Source: JAEULH01 sp963805915 (lineage in GTDB: Bacteria; Pseudomonadota; Alphaproteobacteria; Rhodospirillales; Defluviicoccaceae). From it: a DNA stretch of 64,000 nucleotides. The notes below the pieces were generated by a model, which made no database searches, had not been told where the DNA came from, and was given only the letters and a program-made list of their open reading frames with translations. A program made the translations under genes and the position numbers. Where the stretch lies: assembly GCA_963805915.1 (NCBI GenBank), contig CAWDWD010000011.1:62001-126000 (forward strand). Reading direction: 5' to 3'. Every line of letters starts with the position of its first letter. The first letter of the stretch is position 1. Below, in pieces: positions 41,985 through 50,943 of this stretch.

Positions 41985-43454
41985 TCAGCGCGACGTCGAT
42001 GCGGTTTGCCTTGCTGCCGCCAGAGTTGAGTGGCGCCGGCTGTAGCCGAAGTAGATGAGAAAGCCGAGCGCGAGCCAGACCACCAGCCGCAGCCACGTGT
42101 CCCACGGCAGGCCGATCATCAGGAACAGGCAGCAGGCGATGCCGGCGATCGGCACGGCCGGCACCGCCGGGCAGCGGAACGGCCTCGCCAGATCGGGTTG
42201 CGCCCGGCGCAGATAGATGATGCCGGCGCAAACGACGACGAAGGCAAACAACGTCCCGATGCTGACCAGTTCGCCGAGGATACTGATCGGTACCAGGCCG
42301 CCGACGATCCCGACCGCAAGCCCGAGGATTAGGTGGCCGAGATAGGGCGTATGGTAGCGATGGTGCACTTTGCGGAAGACCGGCGGCAACAGCCCGTCGC
42401 CCGCCATGGTAAAGAAGATCCGGCTCTGGCCGTAGAGGAAGACCAGGATAACCGAGGTCAGGCCGAGCAGCGCGCCGAGCTTGACCAGAACCGCGAGCCA
42501 GCCGATGCCGGTGGCGTCGATGCCCTTGGCGATGGGATCGGGGACGTTGAGTTGGGGATAGGGCACGAGGCCGGTCAGCACCGCCGCGACCGCCATGTAC
42601 AACACTGTGCACACGATCAGCGAGCCGAGGATTCCGATCGGCATGTGCTTCTGCGGGTTCCGTGCTTCCTGAGCCGCCGTCGAGACCGCGTCGAAGCCGA
42701 TGTAGGCGAAGAACACGACAGCCGCGCCACGGAGAATGCCGGTCCAGCCAAACTGGCCAAAGGTCCCGGTGTTGTCGGGGATGAACGGGTGCCAGTTGGC
42801 GGTGACCACGAACGCGGCGCCGGCGGCGATGAACACCAGCACGACCACGACCTTGATGATCACGATAATCACGTTGACGCGCGCGGATTCCTTGACGCCG
42901 ACGATCAACAGCGCGGTCAGCGCCGCGACCACCGCGAAGGCGGGCAGGTTGAACACTGCGGTAACGGAGGTGCCGTCGGCGGCCTGAACGACGGTGCCCG
43001 GCGAGGCCGTCAGCGACGGCGGCAAGTGAAGGCCGAGATCGCCGAGCAGGCTGACGATGTAGCCCGACCAGCCGACCGAGACCGTGGACGCGACCATGGC
43101 GTATTCCAGAATCAGGTCCCAGCCGATGATCCAGGCGATCAGTTCGCCGAGGGTCGCGTAGGCATAGGTGTAGGCGCTGCCCGAGATCGGAATGAGCGTC
43201 GCGAACTCGGTGTAGCACAGCCCGACAAAGGCGCAGGCGACGGCGCCGAGCACGAAGGACAGCATGATCGCCGGCCCGGCGTACTGCGCCGCCGCCGTCC
43301 CGGTAATGACGAAGATGCCGGCGCCGATGATGGCGCCGATGCCGAGCGCAAGCAGGTTCCAGGGCCCGAGCGTTCGCTCGAGCCCGCCGGCGTGGCCGCC
43401 CGAGGCAATGATGTCGTTGACGGATTTACGCGCCAAATATGGCGAATTGGCCAT
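41985..43454 (-). CDS. APC-family amino-acid permease (CAT-like)
   Basis: The 489 residues form about 13 helices. 'ALGIGAIIGAGIFVITGTAA' in helix 1 holds the GIG substrate-binding motif of the APC superfamily; 'FFAYIGFDAVSTAAQEARNP' in helix 6 and the following 'IGILGSLIVCTVLYM' are typical of cationic amino-acid-transporter-like members. It lies 78 bases downstream of alanine dehydrogenase on the same strand, so a role in alanine or general amino-acid uptake is a reasonable inference. Substrate unproven. Confidence 0.9.
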   Translation of the reverse strand: MANSPYLARKSVNDIIASGGHAGGLERTLGPWNLLALGIGAIIGAGIFVITGTAAAQYAGPAIMLSFVLGAVACAFVGLCYTEFATLIPISGSAYTYAYATLGELIAWIIGWDLILEYAMVASTVSVGWSGYIVSLLGDLGLHLPPSLTASPGTVVQAADGTSVTAVFNLPAFAVVAALTALLIVGVKESARVNVIIVIIKVVVVLVFIAAGAAFVVTANWHPFIPDNTGTFGQFGWTGILRGAAVVFFAYIGFDAVSTAAQEARNPQKHMPIGILGSLIVCTVLYMAVAAVLTGLVPYPQLNVPDPIAKGIDATGIGWLAVLVKLGALLGLTSVILVFLYGQSRIFFTMAGDGLLPPVFRKVHHRYHTPYLGHLILGLAVGIVGGLVPISILGELVSIGTLFAFVVVCAGIIYLRRAQPDLARPFRCPAVPAVPIAGIACCLFLMIGLPWDTWLRLVVWLALGFLIYFGYSRRHSTLAAARQTASTSR

Positions 43455-43532
43455 GACCTAAACCTCCGATATTTCCTCCCGTGGCGCGGCGTTGTGCCGC
43501 TTGATTTAATGGCCGCCCTACCCGTGAGCGCC

Positions 43533-44651
43533 TTACGCGCCGAGAGCCGCGGCCGGTTCGACGTAGTCGTAGCCGAGATCGTCCGCGACCGCCTTGTAGG
43601 TGACCTTGCCGCGGTGGACGTTGAGGCCCTCGCGGAAGTTGGGGTTTTCGAGCAGGGCGTTCGTATAGCCGCGATCGGCCAGCGCCAGGGCGTAGGGCAG
43701 GGTGACGTTGTTGAGCGCGTAGGTCGATGTGCTCGGCACCGCGCCTGGCATGTTGGCGACGCAGTAGTGAACGATGCCATCGATGACGTAGGTCGGCTCG
43801 GCGTGGGTGGTTGGCCGCGAGGTCTCGAAGCAGCCGCCCTGATCGATGGCGACATCGACCAGGACCGAGCCCGCGCGCATCCGCTGGATCATCTCGCCGG
43901 TGACCAGCTTGGGCGCCTCGGCGCCGGCGACCAGCACCGCGCCGACGACGAGATCGGCGTCGAGGACGTACTGTTCGAGGGTCGCGCGGTTCGAATAGAC
44001 AGTCTTGAGCGCCGGGCCGAACTGGCGGGCGAGGCGGCCGAGCACATCGACGTTACGGTCGAGCACGACGACCTCGGCGCCCATCCCCAAGGCCATGAGA
44101 ATGGCGTTTTCGCCGACGACCCCGCCGCCGATCACCACCACCTTAGCCGGCGCCACGCCGGGCACGCCACCGAGCAGGATGCCCTTGCCGCCGTGCGCGC
44201 GCTCGAGGCAGTGGGCGCCGGCCTGGATCGACAGCCGGCCGGCAACCTGCGACATCGGCGCCAGCAACGGCAATCCGCCGTGGCCGTCGGTGACTGTCTC
44301 GTAGGCGATGCAGACGGCGCCGCTGGCGATCAGGTCGCGGGTCTGCTCCGGATCGGGGGCGAGGTGGAGATAGGTGAACAGGATCTGATCCTCGCGCAGC
44401 ATCTTCCGCTCGGCCGCCTGCGGCTCCTTGACCTTCACCACCATGTCGGCGTTGGCGAAGACGTCCCTGGCCGAGCCCGCGATGTCGGCGCCGGTGGCGC
44501 GGTAGTCGTCGTCCGACGAGCCGATGCCGGCGCCGGCCCCGGTTTCAACCACGACCGAATGGCCGTGCGCCTTGAACTCGCGAACACTGTCCGGGGTCAG
44601 TCCGACGCGGTACTCGTGGACCTTGATTTCCTTCGGCACGCCGATGAGCAT
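43533..44651 (-). CDS. ald: Alanine dehydrogenase
   Basis: The enzyme interconverts L-alanine and pyruvate with NAD and ammonia. The 372 residues begin 'MLIGVPKEIKVHEYRVGLTP'. 'MVVKVKEPQ' and 'FTYLHLAPD' contain the catalytic Lys and His, and 'VVIGGGVVGENAILMALGMG' is the Rossmann motif. Length is normal for the homohexameric enzyme. GGGAGGAGG precedes the start. Adjacency to an amino-acid permease suggests catabolism of imported alanine. Confidence 0.95.
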   Translation of the reverse strand: MLIGVPKEIKVHEYRVGLTPDSVREFKAHGHSVVVETGAGAGIGSSDDDYRATGADIAGSARDVFANADMVVKVKEPQAAERKMLREDQILFTYLHLAPDPEQTRDLIASGAVCIAYETVTDGHGGLPLLAPMSQVAGRLSIQAGAHCLERAHGGKGILLGGVPGVAPAKVVVIGGGVVGENAILMALGMGAEVVVLDRNVDVLGRLARQFGPALKTVYSNRATLEQYVLDADLVVGAVLVAGAEAPKLVTGEMIQRMRAGSVLVDVAIDQGGCFETSRPTTHAEPTYVIDGIVHYCVANMPGAVPSTSTYALNNVTLPYALALADRGYTNALLENPNFREGLNVHRGKVTYKAVADDLGYDYVEPAAALGA

Positions 44652-44782
44652 GATGCCTCCTCCCTGAAAAGCATATTGAACGCCCCCGGCCCGCTCGAAT
44701 GCGAGTGCGAGGCGATTGTTGTTGAAAGTGTGACTGTAAACGCATCGCGCGCCGTGTCATACGACATCGACACGATCCGGGA

Positions 44783-45547
44783 CTATTTCCCGCGCGCCCC
44801 AGGGAGCCGCGGTTTTCCCGTGGGCGCGAGAACCTGGCGGGTGTGGCGTGCCGGAGATCCGGCCAACCCCTCGACACCAAGCGGAATCGCGCCGCCGAAC
44901 AGCTCAAGGCGGAGCAGGTCGAGCGAGGCGGCGTCGTCGACATCGTACCAGGTCGGCAGCAGCGTGACCGGCGGGCCGAGGGCGGCGGCGCGGGCGAGAG
45001 TTTGCGCGAGCACGGCGCTGGTGCTCCAGGCCATGTCGCGAAACATCTCCGGGCGCGGCCGTTTCAGCCCGATCAAGGTGTAACCGCCGTCGATCGCCGG
45101 GCCGATCACCAGCCGCTCGCCGGGCCGGCGCAAGGCTTCGGCCGCCCGCTCCAGCAGGCTCACGGGCAGGGTCGGGCTGTCCGCGTTGATCAGGCAGACG
45201 CCGGCGAAGCCCTCGGCGAGGAGGTCTGCGGTCGCGTGGATCAGCCGCGCGCTCAGGTCCCGGCCGCGCTGGGCCATCACGGCAAAACCCGGCGGCAGAA
45301 GGCCGGCGACCGCGGCTTGCGCGTCCGCGGGGGTAACGACGGCTATCGCCTTGGTGCCCGCCTCCTTCGGTACGGCGGCAATGGCCGCGGCGACGTCGGC
45401 GATGAACGCGCGCGACAGCCGCGCCGCCTCGTCCGGGGTGAGCGGCGGACACAGCCTGGTCTTGCTCGCGCCGCTGAGCGGCGCCTTGCACATGATCGCG
45501 AGCGCGATGTTGCCGGTGTCCGCCGGTTCGTTCACTCTTTCCGCCAT
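44783..45547 (-). CDS. TIGR04282 / DUF2064 family glycosyltransferase-like protein
   Basis: The 254 residues have a GT-A-like nucleotidyltransferase fold: 'LAIMCKAPLSGASKTRLCPP' at the start (the K-x-P-x-x-G-x-x-K-T-R-L pattern), 'LINADSPTLPVSLLERAAEA' with an Asp-rich metal/nucleotide site, and 'IGPAIDGGYTLIGLKRP'. Members are annotated as arsenosugar-pathway glycosyltransferases, but no arsenic gene is nearby, so the role is uncertain. The start overlaps the 3' end of the P-type ATPase gene by 16 bases. Confidence 0.88.
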   Translation of the reverse strand: MAERVNEPADTGNIALAIMCKAPLSGASKTRLCPPLTPDEAARLSRAFIADVAAAIAAVPKEAGTKAIAVVTPADAQAAVAGLLPPGFAVMAQRGRDLSARLIHATADLLAEGFAGVCLINADSPTLPVSLLERAAEALRRPGERLVIGPAIDGGYTLIGLKRPRPEMFRDMAWSTSAVLAQTLARAAALGPPVTLLPTWYDVDDAASLDLLRLELFGGAIPLGVEGLAGSPARHTRQVLAPTGKPRLPGARGK

Positions 45548-48276
45548 TCTTTCCGCGCGTCGACGCGCCGCAACAGCGCCTTTTCGATCTCGACGAGGAA
45601 GAACACCGTGGACGAGACCCCGACGATGGCCAGCCAGGTCGCGGCATCGAGCCCTTCGGTGCGGAAGAGAAACTGCATCGGCGCGGCGTAGGTGAAGAGC
45701 ATCTGGAACGCCGCCACGAGGGCGATCGCGATCAGCACCGGGCGGCTGCCGAACAGGCCGCCGACGGTGAACGACGATGCTCGCAGGAAGCGCGCGCTAA
45801 ACAGGTAGAAGATCTCGAACATCACCAGGGTGTTCACCGCAACGGTTCGCGCGAGGTCAATGCCGGCGCCATTTTGCCGCTGCCAGATGAATATGCCGAA
45901 GGTCCCGACGACGATAATCGTCGAGACCAGGACGATGCGCCATATCAAAAACCGCGAGAGAATGGGCTCGTCACGCCGCCGCGGCGGCCTCTGCATCAGG
46001 TCGTGCTCAGGCGCTTCGAACGCCACCGCCAGCGCCAGGGTCACCGCGGTGATCATGTTGACCCAGAGGATCTGCCGCGCGGTGATCGGCATCATCGTTC
46101 CGAGCAGGACCGCCGCGGCGATGATCAGCGCCTCGCCGCCATTGGTTGGGAGGATGAACATGATCGCCTTCTTGAGATTGTCGTAGACGGCGCGGCCTTC
46201 CTCGACGGCGTTGGCGATCGAAGCGAAATTGTCGTCGGCGAGCACCATTTCGGCCGCTTCCTTGGCCGCCTCGGTTCCCTTCACCCCCATGGCCACGCCG
46301 ACGTCGGCGCGCTTGAGCGCGGGCGCGTCATTGACGCCGTCGCCGGTCATCGCGACCACGTGGCCCGCGCTTTGGAGCGCCTCGACCAGGTGCAGCTTGT
46401 GTTGCGGACTGGTGCGCGCGAACACGTTGATCTCGCCGATCCGCTTCGCCAATGCCGCGCCGCCGAGCTCATCAAGCTCATCGAGTTCTCGGCCGGTAAG
46501 CACCGCGCCCGTATTGCAAAGACCGACCCGCGCGGCGATCGCGCGCGCCGTGGCGGCATGATCGCCGGTGATCATCTTTACCGCGATGCCCGCGGCGCGG
46601 CATCGCGCGACGGCCACGATGGCTTCCTCGCGCGGCGGGTCGGCCAGGGCGAACAGGCCTACGAGCGAGAGCCCGCTTTCGACATCGGCGAAGCGCAGAT
46701 CGCGATGGCTTGCCTCGGTGGACTTGAAGGCCAGCGCCAACAGCCGTTGCCCGCGCCCGGCGATCTCGTCCATCCGGCGATGCCAATAGGCGTCATCGAG
46801 CGGCTCGCTCGCGCCGGCGCCGGCGCTCAGCTGCCGGTCGCACATGGCCAGCACACGCTCCGGCGCGCCCTTGACGTAGATGAAGCTCTGGCCTTCATGG
46901 TTGTGATTCAGGCTGGCCATGAAGCGATGCTCGGATTCGAACGGGATCAGATCGGTGCGCGGATACATCCTGGCCGCGAACTCCGGATCCAGCCCCGCCT
47001 TCATCGCGACCGTCACCAAAGCGCCTTCCGTCGGATCGCCATCGACAACCCAGATGTCATTCTCGCGGCGTAAACTGGTGTCGCCGCACAACAACGCTCC
47101 GCGCGCCATTTCGCCGAGAAGCGGCTCATCGTCGGGCGCGACCGCGGCGCCGCCGCACTGAAACCCGCCCTCGGGGGCATAGCCGCTTCCCGAGACATCG
47201 TATAGCCGGGCGCCGGTGACGATCGTCTGCACGGTCATCTCGTTGCGCGTGAGCGTTCCGGTCTTATCGGAGCAGATCACGCTGACCGAGCCGAGGGTCT
47301 CGACCGCCGGCAACCGGCGGATGATCGCGTTGCGCCGGGCCATGCGCTGGACCCCGATCGCCAGCGTGATCGTCAGGATCGCCGGCAGGCCCTCGGGGAT
47401 CGCCGCGACCGCGAAACCGACCGCGGCAAGGAACATCTCGTCCGCGGGGTAGCCTTGCACCAGCAGCCCAAAACCGAAGGTCGCCGCCGCGCCGGCGATG
47501 ATGGCGAGCGTGAGCCAGCGGCCGAAAACGTCGAGCTCGCGCAGCAGCGGCGTGCTCAGGGTCGTAACCTCGGCCAGCAGCGAGCTGATCCGGCCGATCT
47601 CGGTGGTTTCGCCGGTGGCGACGACCACGCCCGAGGCCTGGCCGTACGTTACCAGGGTCCCGGAATAGGCCATGGACGCGCGGTCGCCCAGGGACGCGGT
47701 CTCGGCCACGGACTCGCTTGTCTTTTCGACCGCCAGCAACTCGCCGGTGAGCATGGCCTCTTGCGTTTGCAGCGACCTGACCCGCGTAAGGCGGAGATCG
47801 GCCGGGACCTTGTCACCCGGTTGCAGCACGACGACATCGCCGGGCACCAGCGTCTCCGCGGCGACCTCGCGCTTGACGCCGTCGCGAAGAACGCTCGCGC
47901 GCAGCGAGAGCATGCTCCTGATCGAGTCCAGAGCGCGCTCGGCCCTGCCCTCCTGGATGAAGCCGATCAAGGCGTTGATCAGCACGACGCCGACGATGAC
48001 CGCGGTATCGACCCAATGACCCAGAGCCGCGGTCACCACCGCGGCGGCGAGCAGCACGTAGATGAGGATGTCGTGGAACTGAAGCAGGAAGCGGACCAGG
48101 GGGCCGGTGCGGCGAGGCGGCCGAAGACGGTTCGGCCCGTAGCGGGCCAGACGGTTCGCCGCTTCGCCCGCCGTCAGGCCGTCCGCGCTCGTGTCGGACC
48201 GGGCAATGGTTTCGTCAGCCGACAGGGCGTGCCAAGCGGTACCCTCGCCGCCTTGCGCCTTAGCGCGCGCGTCCAT
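45532..48276 (-). CDS. P2-type cation-transporting ATPase (Ca/Na/K-ATPase-like)
   Basis: The start at 48276 has GGAG 6 bases upstream; the longer frame is a chance extension. The 914 residues have the P-type layout: actuator TGE at 177-179, a helix-4 P-E-G-L motif at 294-297 ('AAIPEGLPAILTITLAIG'), the phosphorylated Asp337 in C-S-D-K-T-G-T-L-T, and a hinge 'MTGDGVNDAPALKRADVGVA'. The PEGLP motif and ten-helix layout place it with SERCA/PMR1-like ATPases rather than heavy-metal types. The ion (Ca2+, Mn2+ or Na+) is not decidable by eye. Confidence 0.92.
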   Translation of the reverse strand: MDARAKAQGGEGTAWHALSADETIARSDTSADGLTAGEAANRLARYGPNRLRPPRRTGPLVRFLLQFHDILIYVLLAAAVVTAALGHWVDTAVIVGVVLINALIGFIQEGRAERALDSIRSMLSLRASVLRDGVKREVAAETLVPGDVVVLQPGDKVPADLRLTRVRSLQTQEAMLTGELLAVEKTSESVAETASLGDRASMAYSGTLVTYGQASGVVVATGETTEIGRISSLLAEVTTLSTPLLRELDVFGRWLTLAIIAGAAATFGFGLLVQGYPADEMFLAAVGFAVAAIPEGLPAILTITLAIGVQRMARRNAIIRRLPAVETLGSVSVICSDKTGTLTRNEMTVQTIVTGARLYDVSGSGYAPEGGFQCGGAAVAPDDEPLLGEMARGALLCGDTSLRRENDIWVVDGDPTEGALVTVAMKAGLDPEFAARMYPRTDLIPFESEHRFMASLNHNHEGQSFIYVKGAPERVLAMCDRQLSAGAGASEPLDDAYWHRRMDEIAGRGQRLLALAFKSTEASHRDLRFADVESGLSLVGLFALADPPREEAIVAVARCRAAGIAVKMITGDHAATARAIAARVGLCNTGAVLTGRELDELDELGGAALAKRIGEINVFARTSPQHKLHLVEALQSAGHVVAMTGDGVNDAPALKRADVGVAMGVKGTEAAKEAAEMVLADDNFASIANAVEEGRAVYDNLKKAIMFILPTNGGEALIIAAAVLLGTMMPITARQILWVNMITAVTLALAVAFEAPEHDLMQRPPRRRDEPILSRFLIWRIVLVSTIIVVGTFGIFIWQRQNGAGIDLARTVAVNTLVMFEIFYLFSARFLRASSFTVGGLFGSRPVLIAIALVAAFQMLFTYAAPMQFLFRTEGLDAATWLAIVGVSSTVFFLVEIEKALLRRVDARKEWRKE

Positions 48277-48410
48277 TATTAACTCCCACAAACCCTGGTC
48301 CGCTGCACGGCCGAACGTTGCTCCGTGGCACGTTCGTGAGCGAGCCCGGCCGCTTGAGCTTAAACCGGGCGGTGCCGCGCGCGTCAATCCTGGGATAGGA
48401 TCGGTGAACC

Positions 48411-48878
48411 ATGACCCGGCGACAGCTCCTCATCGTCGCCCACGCTCCTTCGGCGAACACCGAAAGGCTGCGTCACGCGGTCGCCGCCGGCGCTCGGTCG
48501 CCGGAAGTCGATGGTGTCGATGTCGTGGTTCTGAGCCCGTTCGCGGCTGGCCCCGAGCACGTTATCGCGTCCCAGGCGATCATTCTCGGCACGACCGAAA
48601 ACCTCGGCTACATGAGCGGTGCGCTGAAGGATTTCTTCGATCGCTGCTACTACCCCTGCCTCGAGAAGACGCAAGGGTTGCCGTACGCCTTGTATGTGCG
48701 GGCCGGCCATGACGGTACGGGGACCCGGCGCGCAGTCGAGACGATCGTCACCGGCCTGCGCTGGCGCCCGGTCCGCGAGCCATTGATCTTTCGAGGCGCG
48801 TGGCGCGAAGACTTTCTCGACCAGTGCGCCGAACTGGGACTGCTGGTGGCCGCCGGACTCGAAGCCGGCGTGTTCTAG
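48411..48878 (+). CDS. Flavodoxin-like NAD(P)H-dependent oxidoreductase
   Basis: The 155-residue flavodoxin-fold protein has 'LLIVAHAPSANTERLRHAVA' as the phosphate-binding loop region, 'AIILGTTENLGYMSGALKDF' for the FMN isoalloxazine loop, and 'YALYVRAGHDGTGTRRAVET'. This is the NADPH-dependent FMN reductase/WrbA-like pattern. The electron acceptor is unknown. It diverges from the P-type ATPase gene and converges on the diiron protein gene with 17 bases between their stops. Confidence 0.85.
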   Translation: MTRRQLLIVAHAPSANTERLRHAVAAGARSPEVDGVDVVVLSPFAAGPEHVIASQAIILGTTENLGYMSGALKDFFDRCYYPCLEKTQGLPYALYVRAGHDGTGTRRAVETIVTGLRWRPVREPLIFRGAWREDFLDQCAELGLLVAAGLEAGVF

Positions 48879-48895
48879 ACGATCCCGCGTTCCGC

Positions 48896-49714
48896 TCAGG
48901 CGGCGAGCGCGCTTTGGCGCATTTGGCGCTGGAGGTGGTTCCAGGCGAGCCTTGACGCGACTTTGCCGATCCGGCCCTGCGAGGGGACGCCGGTCGCCTT
49001 GAGAGTCATGTTGACCGCCCGGCGGACATGATCGCGGTCGTAGCACCGGTAGGCGCGGGCGGCGTAGGCGCTGGCCTCGCGTTTGCGGTCGTAGGGCTCG
49101 CCGCTGCCGTTGGCGCAGTAGTAGGCAAACGCCAGTTCGTCGTCGTCGGCCTCGCGGTAACGGCCCACGGCAACCAGGACCCGGCGCAGCCGGCTCGGCT
49201 TCTCGCGCTCGAGGTAGCGCTGCAGGTGGGTGTAGAACAGCTTGTAGTGACGGAATTCATCGCCGGCGATCTTGGCGCAAATGAACTTTAGCACCGGCTC
49301 GCGGGACGAATCGCGCAGCGCCGAGTAGAACGAACTGGTGCCGATCTCGACGACGCAGCGCGCGGTCAACTCGCCCGAGCGCGAACCGCGCACGGAGCTC
49401 GCGGCTCCGACCGGAATGCGGTAACCGGCCCGGAACGTCTCCATGGCGGCGGCGAAATCGAACCTCGGATCGGCCATCTCGCCCCAGCGGCCGAGGGCCT
49501 CGCCGTGCTGCACTTCCTCGACCGCCCAGTCGCGCGCCGCCGCCTGAAAGGCCGGATCGTCCGAAAATACATTGCAAAGGTATTCGGCGTAGTCGGCCGA
49601 ATTGCGCTCGACCAGAGCGGCGGCCTTGGCGACGGCGACCAGATCCGCATCAAGAAGATCCCGGTCGAGCTTTGCCCAAGGGACGTCGTCGAGGGTCCAG
49701 TGCGCCATGTCCAA
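48896..49714 (-). CDS. Ferritin-like diiron protein (acyl-ACP desaturase-like)
   Basis: The 272-residue all-helical protein carries six putative diiron ligands with the R2/desaturase spacing: Glu36, Glu67-x-x-His70 ('WAVEEVQHGEAL'), Glu123 ('VVEIGTSSFYSAL') and Glu153-x-x-His156 ('AGDEFRHYKLF'). This matches ferritin-like oxidases, and the second E-x-x-H with 'EFRHYKLFY' resembles acyl-ACP desaturases. Whether it is a desaturase, an oxygenase or an iron-storage protein is uncertain. A basic C-terminal tail follows. AGGAATT lies before the start. Confidence 0.75.
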   Translation of the reverse strand: MDMAHWTLDDVPWAKLDRDLLDADLVAVAKAAALVERNSADYAEYLCNVFSDDPAFQAAARDWAVEEVQHGEALGRWGEMADPRFDFAAAMETFRAGYRIPVGAASSVRGSRSGELTARCVVEIGTSSFYSALRDSSREPVLKFICAKIAGDEFRHYKLFYTHLQRYLEREKPSRLRRVLVAVGRYREADDDELAFAYYCANGSGEPYDRKREASAYAARAYRCYDRDHVRRAVNMTLKATGVPSQGRIGKVASRLAWNHLQRQMRQSALAA

Positions 49715-50067
49715 TTCCTCCAGTGTTCGCCTGATCGAGCGTTATGCAACAAAGCCGCGAACCTCTTGAATAACCTACGGCATGTCCGCGCAGCGGTTTC
49801 TTTCGCGATTGCGATGTACAGTGCAACGGCCGCATTCGCAAGTGCGAGACGCCGCGCGACGCGGCCCGCGCCTCGCGCCGGCGGGCGCAGGCTTGCGCGC
49901 GGTCGACATCCACGCCGATCCATTTTACCCTGCAACAGCGTCGCAATCGGCGGCGAGCGCGTAGATATGTTGCCCCGAGTTCGGCGGGTGAGATGCCGTC
50001 GCGGCGCGCTGTCGCATCAATGGCGAGGGCTCGAGCGATGACCAAGGCAGGCGATACGGAGCCACGA
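49715..50067. other. Intergenic region between divergent genes
   Basis: This 353-base stretch lies between the diiron-protein gene and the acidic-tail protein. The first bases are the former's ribosome-binding site (CTCC on the plus strand). A single GTAGATAT is present near 49962. No promoter of convincing spacing, terminator, tRNA or coding frame was found. Confidence 0.4.
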
Positions 50068-50562
50068 ATGTCCCCGTTTACGGAAGTGTCACACGAGGCG
50101 GTCGAACTGGTCCGCGCCGAGCGCGGCAGCGATCTGTGGTCGGTGATCGAGGCGGCCCAATCGAGCCGGCTCTTGACCCGCGACGAGCTGGAAGGGCCGG
50201 CCGAGGAGCAGGCGGTTACCGCGCTCGATGACGCGCTTGAGCGCGCGATCGAGGTTTGGGAAGACGACGCCATGCAAAACAAGGCGCCGGTCTTGCGCCT
50301 TCTCGACGATCGTCTCGCGGATCTGGCGCCGCACGGTCTGTCCGTCTACTGGGGCTGCATCGAGCGCCGCCTGGCGCTGTCGGACGGCGCCGAAGTGCCG
50401 ATGCGGGTCGCGGTCATTTCGCTCGGCCGCTCCGCCGCGCCAACCCGCGATGTCGTCATCCCGGTCATTCTCGATGCCACGGATGTCGACCTGGAAGAAG
50501 AAGAAGAAGACGACGACGATGACGGCGGCGGCGGCGGCTTCGCGGAGCGCCGCGGAGACTGA
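50068..50562 (+). CDS. Hypothetical protein with an acidic Glu/Asp/Gly tail
   Basis: The ATG at 50068 has GGAG 6 bases upstream. The 164 residues form a helical N-terminal region ('VELVRAERGSDLWSVIEAAQ', 'TALDDALERAIEVWEDDAMQ'), a middle segment with 'YWGCIERRLALSDGAEVPMR', and a C-terminus of about 15 consecutive Glu/Asp residues and then Gly. No named domain was recognised. The tail could be a flexible acidic interaction region or reflect trinucleotide slippage in the GAA/GAC/GGC runs at 50493-50540. Confidence 0.6.
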   Translation: MSPFTEVSHEAVELVRAERGSDLWSVIEAAQSSRLLTRDELEGPAEEQAVTALDDALERAIEVWEDDAMQNKAPVLRLLDDRLADLAPHGLSVYWGCIERRLALSDGAEVPMRVAVISLGRSAAPTRDVVIPVILDATDVDLEEEEEDDDDDGGGGGFAERRGD

Positions 50563-50670
50563 ACCACGCGAAGCGAGCGGCCGACCGGCCGCGGGACGCG
50601 GTTGCGCTAAAAGCACTGGTTCGGGCGCGTGGGCCGATGTAGAAAAGAGCATGGATCGATGAGGTGGCGA

Positions 50671-50838
50671 ATGTTCGGCCCGTATGAAGCCGTAATCGGT
50701 TATCAAACCGCACTGGCCAATCAGTGCATGAAGTACATCGCCGCGGCGTTGACTTTATATACAGGCCTATTCGATCCCCGGCCCGATCTGGCGGTGCCGG
50801 CGCGCGCTGTCCAAAAGCCTTATGCGTGGTGGTGGTAA
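50671..50838 (+). CDS. Possible small protein ending in Trp-Trp-Trp
   Basis: This is a 55-codon frame with GAGG 6 bases before the ATG; an earlier in-frame ATG at 50659 has a poorer site. The product has a helical, fairly hydrophobic stretch ('YQTALANQCMKYIAAALTLY') and ends K-P-Y-A-W-W-W. It lies alone in the 381-base gap between the acidic-tail gene and the DUF155 gene. Codon use is less GC-biased than in neighbours. It could be a real short protein or a chance frame. Confidence 0.4.
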   Translation: MFGPYEAVIGYQTALANQCMKYIAAALTLYTGLFDPRPDLAVPARAVQKPYAWWW

Positions 50839-50943
50839 CGGATCGACCTTGAACGCCACCGGCTTTCGATCGGCTCTGTCGAATCGTCTCGCGCGCGGTC
50901 TTCTTTCGCTCGCATCGCACGACGCTTGTGCCGGGTTCCGGCC

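Noticed and set aside
42333..45083. A 916-codon plus-strand open frame across the permease, alanine dehydrogenase and TIGR04282 genes
   Set aside because: It is antisense to three well-supported genes, has no family motif and is His/Asp/Arg-rich, as expected from high-GC antisense frames.
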